A stretch of DNA of 64,000 nucleotides from Zobellella iuensis (GTDB taxonomy: Bacteria > Pseudomonadota > Gammaproteobacteria > Enterobacterales > Aeromonadaceae). The stretch is taken from positions 124,001 through 188,000 of the forward strand of contig NZ_JAERTZ010000004.1 in the NCBI RefSeq assembly GCF_016746085.1, given 5' to 3'. The position numbers and the translations under genes were made by a program. A model generated the notes under the pieces. The model did no database searches. It was given only the letters and a program-made list of their open reading frames with translations, and was not told where the DNA came from. Below, piece after piece: positions 42,181 to 54,294 of the stretch. The first letter of the stretch is position 1; each line of letters starts with the position of its first letter.

Positions 42181-43110
42181 ATGGCACAAGGATATCTCAC
42201 CATCAGCCGCCCCGGCCCGCTCAGCACCCTGCAGGACGGCGGCCGCTACGGCGTGCGCCGCCTGGGCGTGACCCAGGGCGGCCCCGCCGACCTGCACGCC
42301 TGGGCCTGGGCCAACTGGCTGCTGGGCAACCCCTGGGGCAGCACCGCGCTGGAAGTCACCCTGGGGGGGCTGGAACTCAAGGCCGGGCAGGACTGCCGGC
42401 TGGCCCTGGCCGGCCCGGACATGCAGGCCACCCTGGACGGCCGGCCCCTGCCACCCTGGCGGGCCTTCACCCTCAAGGCCGGCCAGGTGCTGAACCTCGG
42501 CATGTGCCGCCAGGGGGTGCGCGCCTACCTGGCGGTGGCCGGCGGTTTTGTTGCCGATCCCGTGCTCGGCAGCCGCGCCTGCGTGGTGCGCGACGGCCTG
42601 GGCGGCCACAAGGGCGACGGCAGCAAGCTGGCGGCCAACGACCGGCTGGCGTTCGGCGACCAGGGCGCTGCCGCCCCGGCCCGTATCCTGCCGACCGAGG
42701 CCATGCCCGACTATGCCGCCCCCGTGGTGCTGGGGCTGATCCCCGGCGCCCAGATCGCCGCCTTCACCGGCCAGAGCCTGTTCCAGGCCTTCAACCAGCC
42801 CTGGCGGGTGGACAGCCGGGCGGATCGCATGGGAGTGCGGCTGCTGGGCCCCACCCTGCACTGCCGGCTGGGCGCCATGGTGTCGGAGGGCATCAACCTG
42901 GGCGCGGTGCAGGTGCCGCCGGACGGCCAGCCCATAGTGCTGCTCAACGACCGCCAGACCATAGGCGGCTACCCCCGCCTCGGCACCCTGACGCCCCTGG
43001 CCTGCGCCCGCCTGGCCCAGTGCCCGCAGGGCACCGAGGTCAGGCTGCGGGCGGTAAGCCAGGAGCGCGCCCTGCGGGACTACTGCCGCTTCAGGGCCGG
43101 GTTTGCCTGA
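42181..43110 (+). CDS. pxpC: 5-oxoprolinase subunit C (KipA/AHS2 family)
   Basis: 309 residues, 6 bases after pxpB. AHS2-domain motifs: RPGPLSTLQDGGRYGVRRLG, GGPADLHAWAWANWLLGN, GVRAYLAVAGGF, SRADRMGVRLLGP and QTIGGYPRLG. It is the third subunit of 5-oxoprolinase. A clear terminator follows at 43118. Confidence 0.92.
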   Translation: MAQGYLTISRPGPLSTLQDGGRYGVRRLGVTQGGPADLHAWAWANWLLGNPWGSTALEVTLGGLELKAGQDCRLALAGPDMQATLDGRPLPPWRAFTLKAGQVLNLGMCRQGVRAYLAVAGGFVADPVLGSRACVVRDGLGGHKGDGSKLAANDRLAFGDQGAAAPARILPTEAMPDYAAPVVLGLIPGAQIAAFTGQSLFQAFNQPWRVDSRADRMGVRLLGPTLHCRLGAMVSEGINLGAVQVPPDGQPIVLLNDRQTIGGYPRLGTLTPLACARLAQCPQGTEVRLRAVSQERALRDYCRFRAGFA

Positions 43111-43117
43111 ATTTAGG

Positions 43118-43139
43118 GCGCCACCTCCGGTGGCGCTTT
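43118..43139 (+). terminator. Terminator of pxpABC
   Basis: Stem GCGCCACC / GGTGGCGC with a 3-base loop, then TTT, 8 bases after the pxpC stop. Confidence 0.8.
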
Positions 43140-43273
43140 CCCCCTTGACCTCATGATCACAGCCGGATCCGCACCCATGACGGACACCGCCGGCTTCCTA
43201 CCGGTTCACAAAGGGCCAGAATTGCCACAATATCGGGCATTCAAGTACTCAACGAGCCAGATAGAAAACATCC

Positions 43274-44443
43274 ATGAGTGAATACCAATACTACGAGTTT
43301 GCCGCCCTCGACCGGCCCCTGAGCAGCCGGCAGCAGGCCGAGCTGCGCGCCCGCTCCAGCAGGGCCACCATCACCAGCGGCAGTTTTATCAACGAGTATC
43401 ACTGGGGCGACCTCAAGGGCAATCCCGTGGAATGGATGCACCGTTACTTCGACGCCCACCTCTACTCGGCCAACTGGGGACATTGCCTGCTGATGCTGAA
43501 GCTGCCGACGGACGCCCTGGACCAGGCCATGCTGGAGGCCTGCCTGCAGCCCTCGGCCGAGCACGGCCAGAGCGATGCCTTAGAGAGCAGCGTCACCGGC
43601 CGGCACTGCGTACTGACCTGGAGCTTCAACGACGAAGCCGGCGAGAACGAGCGGTTCTGGAGCCAGGATGACGGCCCCGACTGGCTGAGCCGGTTGCTGC
43701 CCCTGCGGCAGGAATTGCTGAGGGGCGATACCCGGCCCCTGTACCTCGGCTGGCTGGCCCGTCTCAGCGCCGGCGAACTGGGCGATGACGATCTCGAGCC
43801 GCCCTTGCCGCCCGGCCTGGCAACCCTGACGCCCGCCCAGCAGGCCCTGGTGGACTTCCTGGAGATCGATCCGGACTGGCTGCAGGCCGTGGCGGCGGCC
43901 AGCCCGGCCGAACCCGGGCAGGAAGAGCCGGAATACGAGCTCTGGCTGGAACAGCAGCCGCTGCCGGAACTCAGGCAGGTGGCGCGCCTGCTGCTCGAAG
44001 GCCGGGGGATGGAGGCGGAACGCGGCCTGCGCCGGCGCTTCCTCGACTGGCAACGGGGCCGCCGACCCCGGACGTCGGGCGCTCCCCGCCGCACCCTGGC
44101 CCAGATCGCCACCGGCTACGCCACCGTGCGCGAGCGGCGCCTCGAGCGCGAACGGCTCGCCCGGGCCGAGCTAGAGGCCAGATGCCTGGCCGAGCACAGG
44201 GCCCGTCTCGCCGCCCTGGCGGCGGATCCGGAGCGGGTCTGGCAGGAGATGGATACGCAGCTCAAGCGGGGCACCGGGGCCGGCTATGATCAGGCCCTGG
44301 ATCTGGCCCGGGCGCTGGCGGAAGCCCTGCGCCATGCCGGCAGGGAGGAGGATTTCAAACAGGGCCTGGCCGAGCTGCAACGCCACCACGGCAAGCGCCC
44401 GGCCTGGATCACGCGGCTCAGGCAGGCCGGACTGCTGGGCTAA
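43274..44443 (+). CDS. Conserved protein of unknown function, 389 residues
   Basis: I recall related proteins in many proteobacteria and actinobacteria but know no function. It starts MSEYQYYEFAALDRPLSSRQ, has the conserved ITSGSFINEYHWGDLKGNP and YFDAHLYSANWG in its first 75 residues, then GDTRPLYLGWLARLSAGEL, and a charged helical C-terminal third with coiled-coil character. There is no signal or membrane segment. It ends 4 bases into a convergent truncated MNT gene. Confidence 0.75.
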   Translation: MSEYQYYEFAALDRPLSSRQQAELRARSSRATITSGSFINEYHWGDLKGNPVEWMHRYFDAHLYSANWGHCLLMLKLPTDALDQAMLEACLQPSAEHGQSDALESSVTGRHCVLTWSFNDEAGENERFWSQDDGPDWLSRLLPLRQELLRGDTRPLYLGWLARLSAGELGDDDLEPPLPPGLATLTPAQQALVDFLEIDPDWLQAVAAASPAEPGQEEPEYELWLEQQPLPELRQVARLLLEGRGMEAERGLRRRFLDWQRGRRPRTSGAPRRTLAQIATGYATVRERRLERERLARAELEARCLAEHRARLAALAADPERVWQEMDTQLKRGTGAGYDQALDLARALAEALRHAGREEDFKQGLAELQRHHGKRPAWITRLRQAGLLG

Positions 44444-44655
44444 GCCGTCGTCCGCCAGTCCAGCTCTGCCCCGTCCTCCAGGATGAGCGACAGAAAGGAA
44501 GGAGCAATGCGGTGGGCATCGAGGATGTCCACCCGATAAGGCAGAGCCGACTGCTCGAAGGCTTCCTCCAATTGGAACAGCAGTGCCCGGGGAATTTTGT
44601 CCGGGCCGGTCAGCAGCAAATCCAGATCCGAATAGGGGCGGCTCCACTCAATCAT
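44440..44655 (-). pseudogene. Truncated MNT-type nucleotidyltransferase
   Basis: About 71 residues, matching only the C-terminal two-thirds of a minimal nucleotidyltransferase (MntA-like antitoxin). RPYSDLDLLL carries the SDxD catalytic aspartates, but the preceding GSR glycine-serine loop is missing. The upstream sequence reads an unrelated frame ending ARLLWNALAARND, then a stop. It is probably a decayed MntA/HepT pair. Confidence 0.65.
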
Positions 44656-44737
44656 TGCGCGCGGCCAGGGCATTCCACAGCAGGCGGGCCTGCCGGTAGG
44701 AGTGGTTCGAATAACCGAGCCTCGCCCGCGCGGCCTG

Positions 44738-45226
44738 CTACAGCCACCGTGCCGGATAGCTCCGCCGCCCCGTGCCGCGGTGATACACCAGCCCCATCAG
44801 CACGATCAGCAACGCCCCCAGCGCCACCGGCGACCACAGAAAGCCCCAGCCCTGGCCGCTGAGCATCACGATCAGGGGGTTGGCTCCGGCCGGCGGATGG
44901 GTGGTGCCGGTCAGCAGCATCAGGCTCACCGCCAGGCCCACCGCCAGCCCCAGCGACCAGGGGTGCACCCCGAACAAGCTCATGATCGCCAGCCCGACCA
45001 GGGTGGTCAGGAGATGGCCGAGCACGATGTTCCGGGGCTGGGCCAGCGGGCTGTCCGGCAGGCCGAAGAGGATCACCATGGTGGCGCCGAACGGAGCCAT
45101 TAGCCACAGGGCCCCGTCATTGAACTGCTCCAGGCCGGCCAGCACCGAAATGCACAGCATGGCCCCCGCACCCGCCACCAGGGCAGGGCCCGCACCCGAC
45201 AGGCGGGACATCACCGTATTACTCAT
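44738..45226 (-). CDS. HPP family membrane protein
   Basis: 162 residues, four membrane helices, and the defining HPP motif in THPPAGANPLIVM; also FGATMVILFGLPDSPLAQPR. HPP proteins are integral membrane proteins; plant and cyanobacterial members take part in nitrite uptake, so an anion transport role is possible. It is divergent from a TetR gene with a strong shared operator. Confidence 0.88.
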   Translation of the reverse strand: MSNTVMSRLSGAGPALVAGAGAMLCISVLAGLEQFNDGALWLMAPFGATMVILFGLPDSPLAQPRNIVLGHLLTTLVGLAIMSLFGVHPWSLGLAVGLAVSLMLLTGTTHPPAGANPLIVMLSGQGWGFLWSPVALGALLIVLMGLVYHRGTGRRSYPARWL

Positions 45227-45246
45227 AGACCTTCTCCAGTAAAAAA

Positions 45247-45294
45247 GTAGACCGAATTGTCTACCCTCAATTTAGGGTAGACATATCGGTATAC
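45247..45294. promoter_or_regulatory. TetR operator, nested inverted repeats
   Basis: Inner perfect repeat TGTCTACCCT (45258-45267) / AGGGTAGACA (45274-45283) with a 6-base spacer. Outer arms GTAGACCGA (45247-45255) / TCGGTATAC (45286-45294) match at 8 of 9. It sits in the 100-base gap between the HPP and TetR genes, so the TetR protein very likely binds here and controls both. Confidence 0.8.
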
Positions 45295-45326
45295 CTCTGT
45301 CAACATCGACAAAAAAGGAGAGAGCC

Positions 45327-45896
45327 ATGGACAAGCGCCAGCAGCTTATCGTCACCGCCTTCGAGCTGTTCTACCGGCACGGCATTCATGCGGTGGGCAT
45401 CAACCAGATACTGCAATGCTCGGGGGTGGCGAAAAAAACCCTGTACCACCACTTTCCCGGCAAGGAGGCGCTGGTGGAAGCGGTGGTGGCCTATCGTGAC
45501 CGGAACTACCTGGAATGGCTGGACGCCCGCCTCGCCCGGGCGGAAGGCGGTGTGCCTGCGGTGATCGAGGCGCTGTTCGACGCCCTGGACGACTGGTTCA
45601 ACGACAGGGTCGAGCTGCTTACCGCGTTTCACGGCTGTTTTTTTATCAACACCTGCGGGGAATACGGCGATCCGGAACACCAGGTGCACCGCCGGTGCGC
45701 CCGCCACAAGGCCGCCGTTATCGCCCGCATCGCCGGCCACCTGGCTCGTTGCGGCCTGGAGCAGGAACAGGCCCTCGCCCTGGCCGACACCTTGGGGCTG
45801 CTAAAGGAAGGCGCCATAGTGCAGGCCCATGTAACGGGCGACACACAGGCGGCACTCAAGGGCAAGGCCCTGGCCGTCACCTTGGCAAGGTTGTGA
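45327..45896 (+). CDS. TetR-family transcriptional repressor
   Basis: 189 residues with AGGAGAG before the ATG. The N-terminal DNA-binding domain reads LIVTAFELFYRHGIHAVGIN, then QILQCSGVAKKTLYHHFPGK; the C-terminal helical domain binds an unknown ligand. It is divergent from the HPP gene and most likely represses it and itself through the nested palindromes between them. A GC hairpin near 45967 may terminate it. Confidence 0.88.
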   Translation: MDKRQQLIVTAFELFYRHGIHAVGINQILQCSGVAKKTLYHHFPGKEALVEAVVAYRDRNYLEWLDARLARAEGGVPAVIEALFDALDDWFNDRVELLTAFHGCFFINTCGEYGDPEHQVHRRCARHKAAVIARIAGHLARCGLEQEQALALADTLGLLKEGAIVQAHVTGDTQAALKGKALAVTLARL

Positions 45897-46016
45897 ACGG
45901 GGAGGTATTACGGATCTGAACTGGCACTCTTGCCAGCAGGCAGACACCGCCGTTTACTGGTGGAACGCGGGCGGGCCGCCCGCGCTCCAACATAGCGGCC
46001 GCCCGCGCCCCAGGCG

Positions 46017-46424
46017 TCAGCCGAACCGGCGCGACTCCCGGTTGACCTCGTCCACCTGGCCGTTCAGGGTCCAGTAGTCGTAGAGGTAGCCGAGCAGGAA
46101 GAGGCCGCCGGTGAAGAACCAGATAATGGCGGTGAGCCACTTGCCCATATAGAGCCGGTGGGCGCCGAAGATGCCGAGGAAGGTCAGCAGTATCCAGCTG
46201 ACGTTGTAGTCCTTGGGGCCGACCACATAGCGGCGCTCGGCGGCGCGGTCCATGGAGGGAATCAGGAACAAGTCCACTATCCAGCCGATAAAGAACAGGC
46301 CCAGGGTAAAGAAGTAGAGGGTGCCGCTGATGGGGCGGCCGTAGTAGAAGCGGTGCGCGCCCATAAAGCCGAATATCCACAGGATATAGCCGATCACCTT
46401 GCTGTGCGTGTTGTTGACAATCAC
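46017..46424 (-). CDS. TM2 (NINE) domain membrane protein
   Basis: 135 residues from a GTG start with GAGGGG eight bases upstream. It contains two tandem TM2 units, each with two helices and the conserved GAHRFYYGR / GAHRLYMGK turn. TM2 proteins are small inner membrane proteins of unknown function. It is not clearly linked to its neighbours. Confidence 0.82.
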   Translation of the reverse strand: MIVNNTHSKVIGYILWIFGFMGAHRFYYGRPISGTLYFFTLGLFFIGWIVDLFLIPSMDRAAERRYVVGPKDYNVSWILLTFLGIFGAHRLYMGKWLTAIIWFFTGGLFLLGYLYDYWTLNGQVDEVNRESRRFG

Positions 46425-46565
46425 CCCTTTCCCCTCGCCCGGTATTGAAAGGGGGGATTCTACTCCCGGAGCGCCCGGGCGGCCATTCCGTTAACACAGA
46501 AGGGCGACGGCAGGCGTCGCCCCGAGCCACCCTCAGAGCCTGTTTAAGGTCTTTGCGAAACCGTC

Positions 46566-46630
46566 GTCATCTCCGCGAAGGCGGAGATCCATGACATATT
46601 GCACTGGACTCCCGCCTTCGCGGGAGTGAC
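46566..46630. repeat. Head-to-head pair of 26-nt palindromic units, copy 2
   Basis: Left unit 46566-46591, 13-nt spacer, inverted unit 46605-46630: exactly the 26-13-26 geometry of 5771-5835. The left unit is identical to copy 1's in all 26 positions; the spacer differs. It sits between the TM2 gene and thiH. Confidence 0.85.
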
Positions 46631-46681
46631 AACAGAGAACGACGAAGCGTTGGCCAAGTACAACCGGCTGCGAACACGCTT

Positions 46682-47800
46682 TTAGCGGCTGGCGGAGTAG
46701 CTGTTGTCCCAGTCCTTCCATACCGGCTGCAGGCCGGCGGCGGCCACCGCCCTGGCCACCTCGGCCGGGGCGCGGTCGTCGTCGATCTCGAACTGCTCCA
46801 GCTCGACGCTGGCGTCGGCGTAGCCGCCGGGCTGGGTCTTGGAGCCGGCGCTGATGCTGGTGATGCCGAGCGGGATCACCTTGTCACGGAACTGCTCCGA
46901 CTCCCGGGTGGACAGGCTGAGCTCCAGCTCCTGGTCGAACAGCCGGTAGGCGCAGATCAGCTGCACCAGTTGGCGGTCGCTCATCACCGACTTGGGCTCC
47001 AGGCCGCCGGCGCAGGGCCGCAGGCGCGGGAAGGACACCGAATAGCGGGTCTGCCAGTAGTGCTTCTGCAGGTAGCGCAGGTGCGCCGCCACGTAGAAGC
47101 TGTCGGCGCGCCAGTCCTCCAGCCCGAACAGGGCGCCCAGACCGATCTTGTCGATGCCCGCCTTGCCCAGGCGGTCCGGGGTTTCCAGCCGCCAGCGGAA
47201 GTCCTTCTTCTTGCCGCGGATATGGTGCTGGTCGTAGGTCAGGTGCTGGTAGGTCTCCTGGTACACCATAACGCTGTCCAGCCCGTATTCCCGCAGTTCG
47301 GCGTATTCCTCCCGGGACAGGGGCTGCACCTCCATCATCACATAGCTGAAGTGGCGCTTGATGATCGGCAGCATCCGCTTGAAGTAGTCCAGCCCCACCT
47401 TGCCCTCGTGCTCGCCGGTCACCAGCAGCACGGTGTCGAAGCCCATGGCCTTGATCGCCAGGCATTCCCGCTCTATCTCTTCCTCCGTCAGGGTGCGCCG
47501 CTTGAGCCGGTTGCTCATGGAAAAACCGCAGTAGGTGCAGTCGTTGGCGCACAGGTTGGACAGGTAGAGCGGGATATAAAAGCCCACGGTGTTGCCGAAG
47601 CGCTGGCGGGTCAGGCGGTAGGCCTGCTGCGCCATCTGCTCCAGGTAGGGCTCGGCGGCCGGCGAGATCAGCGCCATAAAGTCGTGCAGATCCCGTTTCG
47701 GCCGGGCCAGGGCCCGCTCCACGTCCCGCGCCTGCTTGCCGTAGATGCTCAGCTTGATGTCGTCCCAGTCCAGGGACGACCAGACCTCGAAGAAGCTCAT
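46682..47800 (-). CDS. thiH: 2-iminoacetate synthase ThiH
   Basis: 372 residues. A radical-SAM enzyme with the CxxxCxxC cluster motif in [31 protein letters not shown] and [13 protein letters not shown] are typical of ThiH. It cleaves tyrosine to dehydroglycine for the thiazole ring, so the organism uses the anaerobic-type route rather than ThiO. Its start overlaps the thiG stop. Last gene of the thi operon. Confidence 0.95.
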   Translation of the reverse strand: MSFFEVWSSLDWDDIKLSIYGKQARDVERALARPKRDLHDFMALISPAAEPYLEQMAQQAYRLTRQRFGNTVGFYIPLYLSNLCANDCTYCGFSMSNRLKRRTLTEEEIERECLAIKAMGFDTVLLVTGEHEGKVGLDYFKRMLPIIKRHFSYVMMEVQPLSREEYAELREYGLDSVMVYQETYQHLTYDQHHIRGKKKDFRWRLETPDRLGKAGIDKIGLGALFGLEDWRADSFYVAAHLRYLQKHYWQTRYSVSFPRLRPCAGGLEPKSVMSDRQLVQLICAYRLFDQELELSLSTRESEQFRDKVIPLGITSISAGSKTQPGGYADASVELEQFEIDDDRAPAEVARAVAAAGLQPVWKDWDNSYSASR

Positions 47801-48567
47801 AACGCCCCCAGGAAGGCGGTGAGCGGGCTGGAGGCCTGGGCCTGGTGGCTCTGGCCGGCCAGCCCCGCTTCAAAGGCCATCCGTCCGGCTTCCACCGCCA
47901 GCCGGAAGGCCCGGCCCATGGCCACCGGATCGCCGGCCACGGCGATGGCGGTGTTCACCAGCACCGCATCGGCACCCAGCTCCATGGCGTAGGCGGCGTG
48001 GCTGGGCGCGCCTATGCCCGCATCCACCACCACCGGCACGGTGGATTGCTCGATGATGATCTCGAGGAAGTCCCGGGTCACCAGCCCCTTGTTGGAGCCG
48101 ATGGGGGCGCCCAGTGGCATCACCGCCGCGCAGCCGGCTTCTTCCAGCCGCTTGCACAGCACGGGATCGGCGCCACAGTAGGGCAGCACCACAAAGCCCT
48201 CCTGCACCAGCCGCTCGGCGGCGCGCAGGGTTTCGATGGGATCGGGCAGCAGGTATTTGGGGTCCGGGTGGATCTCCAGCTTGAGCCAGTTCGTGCCCAG
48301 GGCCTCCCGCGCCAGCCGGGCGGCGAACACCGCCTCGTCGGCGTTTTTGGCGCCCGAGGTGTTGGGCAGCAGGTTGACGCCCAGCGCCAGCAGCGGCGGC
48401 AGTATGTCGTCGCTGTGGGCCTTGAGATCCACCCGCTTCAGGGCCATGGTCACCAGCTCGGAGCCACTGGATTCGAACGCCGCCTTCATGACGGCGCCAT
48501 TGGCAAACTTGCCGGTGCCGGTGAACAGGCGGGAATTAAAGGTCTTGTCGGCGATGGTCAGGCTCAT
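47797..48567 (-). CDS. thiG: Thiazole synthase ThiG
   Basis: 256 residues from the ATG at 48567. ThiG TIM barrel: [55 protein letters not shown] and [20 protein letters not shown]. It forms the thiazole phosphate from DXP, dehydroglycine and the ThiS thiocarboxylate, with ThiH as partner. It begins 1 base after thiS. Confidence 0.95.
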   Translation of the reverse strand: MSLTIADKTFNSRLFTGTGKFANGAVMKAAFESSGSELVTMALKRVDLKAHSDDILPPLLALGVNLLPNTSGAKNADEAVFAARLAREALGTNWLKLEIHPDPKYLLPDPIETLRAAERLVQEGFVVLPYCGADPVLCKRLEEAGCAAVMPLGAPIGSNKGLVTRDFLEIIIEQSTVPVVVDAGIGAPSHAAYAMELGADAVLVNTAIAVAGDPVAMGRAFRLAVEAGRMAFEAGLAGQSHQAQASSPLTAFLGAL

Positions 48568-48568
48568 C

Positions 48569-48769
48569 TCAGCCTCCGGCGATGGCGTGGAACAGGGTGA
48601 TGGTGTCGTCGGGCGCCAGGGCCTGCTCGGGCCAGCGGCCGCGGGCCACCACCTGCTGGTTGAGGGCGACCGCCACCCCGGGTTTGTCTTGCTCAAGCTC
48701 CGCCAGCAGCCGGCCCAGGGTGGTACCCTCCGCCAGCTCCAGCGCTTCGTCGTTCAGGGTTACGCGCAT
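48569..48769 (-). CDS. thiS: Sulfur carrier protein ThiS
   Basis: 66 residues from the ATG at 48769 (GGAGAA upstream). A ubiquitin-like fold ending in GG ([10 protein letters not shown]), the site of thiocarboxylation by ThiF. Its start lies inside the last codons of thiF, so the two are coupled. Confidence 0.93.
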   Translation of the reverse strand: MRVTLNDEALELAEGTTLGRLLAELEQDKPGVAVALNQQVVARGRWPEQALAPDDTITLFHAIAGG

Positions 48770-49516
48770 GATGATTCTCCACTCTCTGGGCCGCACACGG
48801 GGCAGGCCGGATCCCTGGGCACCTTGAGGCTGTGCCAGCGATGGGCCTTGGCCTCGAACAGCTTGAGTTCGCCCCAGGGCACGCTGCCGGTACCGGTTAA
48901 AAACTTGATGGCTTCCAGCGCCTGCAACAGGCCGATGGTGCCCACCACGGGGCCGATCACGCCGGCGTTGCCGCAGTTGAGCCGCTCGCTCTGCTCGGGC
49001 TGGTACAGGCAGCGGTAGCAGCCGTGATCCCGTTCCGGATTGAGCGCCAGCAGCTGGCCCTCGAAACGGATGGCGGCCCCCACCAGCAGCGGCTTGCCCC
49101 AGGCGTAACAGGCGGCGTTGATGGCCTGGCGCACCGCCATGTTGTCGGTGCAGTCCAGCACCAGATCCACCTCGGCCACGAAGTCACCCAGGGCGCGTTC
49201 GTCCAGCTTCTGGTTGACCGCGATCAGCTCCACCTCGGGGTTGAGCCTGTGCAGCCTGTCCCGGGCCACCTCGGCCTTGCTCAGCTTGAGGCTGTCGCTG
49301 TCGTACAGGGTCTGGCGCTGCAGGTTGCTCACCTCTATCTGGTCGAAGTCGGCCAGCCACAGGGTGCCCACCCCGGCCGCCGCCAGGTACTGGGCGGCGG
49401 GCGAGCCCAGGCCGCCCAGGCCGACGATCAGCACGGAGGCGTTTTTCAGCCTGAGCTGGCCGGCCTCGCCTACCTCCTCGAGCAGCAGGTGGCGGCTGTA
49501 GCGCAGGAATTCGCCG

Positions 49517-49527
<11 letters not shown>
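48760..49527 (-). CDS. thiF: ThiS adenylyltransferase ThiF
   Basis: 255 residues from the ATG at 49527. E1-like fold with the nucleotide motif [18 protein letters not shown], the catalytic VLDCTDNM and a zinc site, CYRCLY plus the C-terminal CPVC. It adenylates the ThiS C-terminus before sulfur transfer. It overlaps thiDE upstream by 11 bases and thiS downstream by 10. Confidence 0.94.
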
Positions 49528-53079
<3,552 letters not shown>

Positions 53080-53082
53080 TCA

Positions 53083-53168
53083 CTTGTTTCCCTTCGCAGG
53101 TATTAGCCTGATCAGGTTCAACGGATCCCGCTGTTCGCGGTCTCAGCCCTTGGGGGCACTCCGACAAG
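53083..53168 (-). promoter_or_regulatory. TPP riboswitch (THI element)
   Basis: Read on the minus strand: P1 arms CTTGT / ACAAG; conserved TCGGAGTGCC, GGCTGAGA, then GTTGAACCTGATCAGG and TAATACCTGCGAAGGGAAAC. These are the core elements of the THI box. It lies 100 bases upstream of thiC and controls the operon by TPP level. A second hairpin (AGAACC-GGCC / GGCC-GGTTCT) follows it. Confidence 0.95.
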
Positions 53169-53274
53169 ATGGACGTCAGTATAGCCAGAGCCGCCGGTCA
53201 AAAGCAAAGCGGTTGGATACAATTTTTGCAATCCTGTGTTAACTCTTTATCAACAAAGACATTAAAGCGGGGCA

Positions 53275-54156
53275 CTACCCCCAGGCCAGCCCCAGGGCCA
53301 GCAGGCCGGTAAAGATCAGGGTGCCGCGGGCGGTCAGCCCCAGGGCCCGGTTCAGCGCCGGCCCCTGCTCGGTCAGCACCAGCCGGGTGGCGCCGGCCAG
53401 GGGCCAGAGCCCGAGCAGGGCCAGAAAACCCCAGCCCGCCATCAGCTGCGTTCCCGCCAGCAGGGCCGTGGCCAGCAGCAATAGCTGGTAGACCCTGGCC
53501 CGGGCCAGCCCCAGGCGCAGGGCCAGGGTGTGCTTGCCCGCCCGGCGATCCGATTCCAGATCGCGGATATTGTTGATATTGAGCACCGCCACCGACAGCA
53601 GGCCCGCCACCAGGGCGGCCCAGCCGGCGCCGGCTCCCGGCTGGTGCAGCATCAGCCAGCTGGTGCCCAGCACCGCCACCGGGCCGAAGAACACGAACAC
53701 CGCCAGATCCCCCAGCCCCCGGTAGCCGTAGGGGCGCCGGCCCAGGGTGTAGCCCAGGGCCGCCAGCAGGGCCAAGGCGCCCAGCAGCAGAAAACCAAGC
53801 CAGGCGCCCCGGTCGGCGCCCAGGGCCCGGCCCAGCAGCAAGAGGCCGGACAACGCCGCCAGGCCGGCGGTCAGCCGGATGGCGGACCGCAGCTGCGCCG
53901 GGGTCGCCAGGCCCGAGGCCAGCACCCGGGCGGGGCCGGCGCGCCCCTCGGCGTCGGTGCCGCGCACCCCGTCGCCGTAGTCGTTGGCCAGGTTGGAGAG
54001 GATCTGCAGCAGCAGGGCGGTGAGCAGGGCCAGCAGCAGCACGCCGCCGTCGAAGGCACCCTCCCCGGCCGCCACCCCGGCGCCGAGCAGGATGGACGCC
54101 AGCGCCAGGGGCAGGGTCTTGGGTCGGATGGCGTTCAGCCAGGTGCTCAGGGGCAT
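53275..54156 (-). CDS. menA: 1,4-dihydroxy-2-naphthoate polyprenyltransferase MenA
   Basis: 293 residues from the ATG at 54156; a TTG at 54177 would add 7. It has eight or nine membrane helices and the two aspartate-rich motifs NDYGDGVRGTD and NNIRDLESD that bind polyprenyl diphosphate and Mg2+. It makes demethylmenaquinone in the inner membrane. It is divergent from the MenC-like gene. Confidence 0.9.
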   Translation of the reverse strand: MPLSTWLNAIRPKTLPLALASILLGAGVAAGEGAFDGGVLLLALLTALLLQILSNLANDYGDGVRGTDAEGRAGPARVLASGLATPAQLRSAIRLTAGLAALSGLLLLGRALGADRGAWLGFLLLGALALLAALGYTLGRRPYGYRGLGDLAVFVFFGPVAVLGTSWLMLHQPGAGAGWAALVAGLLSVAVLNINNIRDLESDRRAGKHTLALRLGLARARVYQLLLLATALLAGTQLMAGWGFLALLGLWPLAGATRLVLTEQGPALNRALGLTARGTLIFTGLLALGLAWG

Positions 54157-54294
54157 CGGCGCTCTCTTGGTCGTCAAGGAAAAAACCTATCATACCCAAG
54201 CCCCGGGCGATAAAAACAGCACTACCGTCCCCGGCGGACAGATGTTACTTTTAGTTAAAGATATTTCCGACGGCGATTAACGGGGTCACCACAA

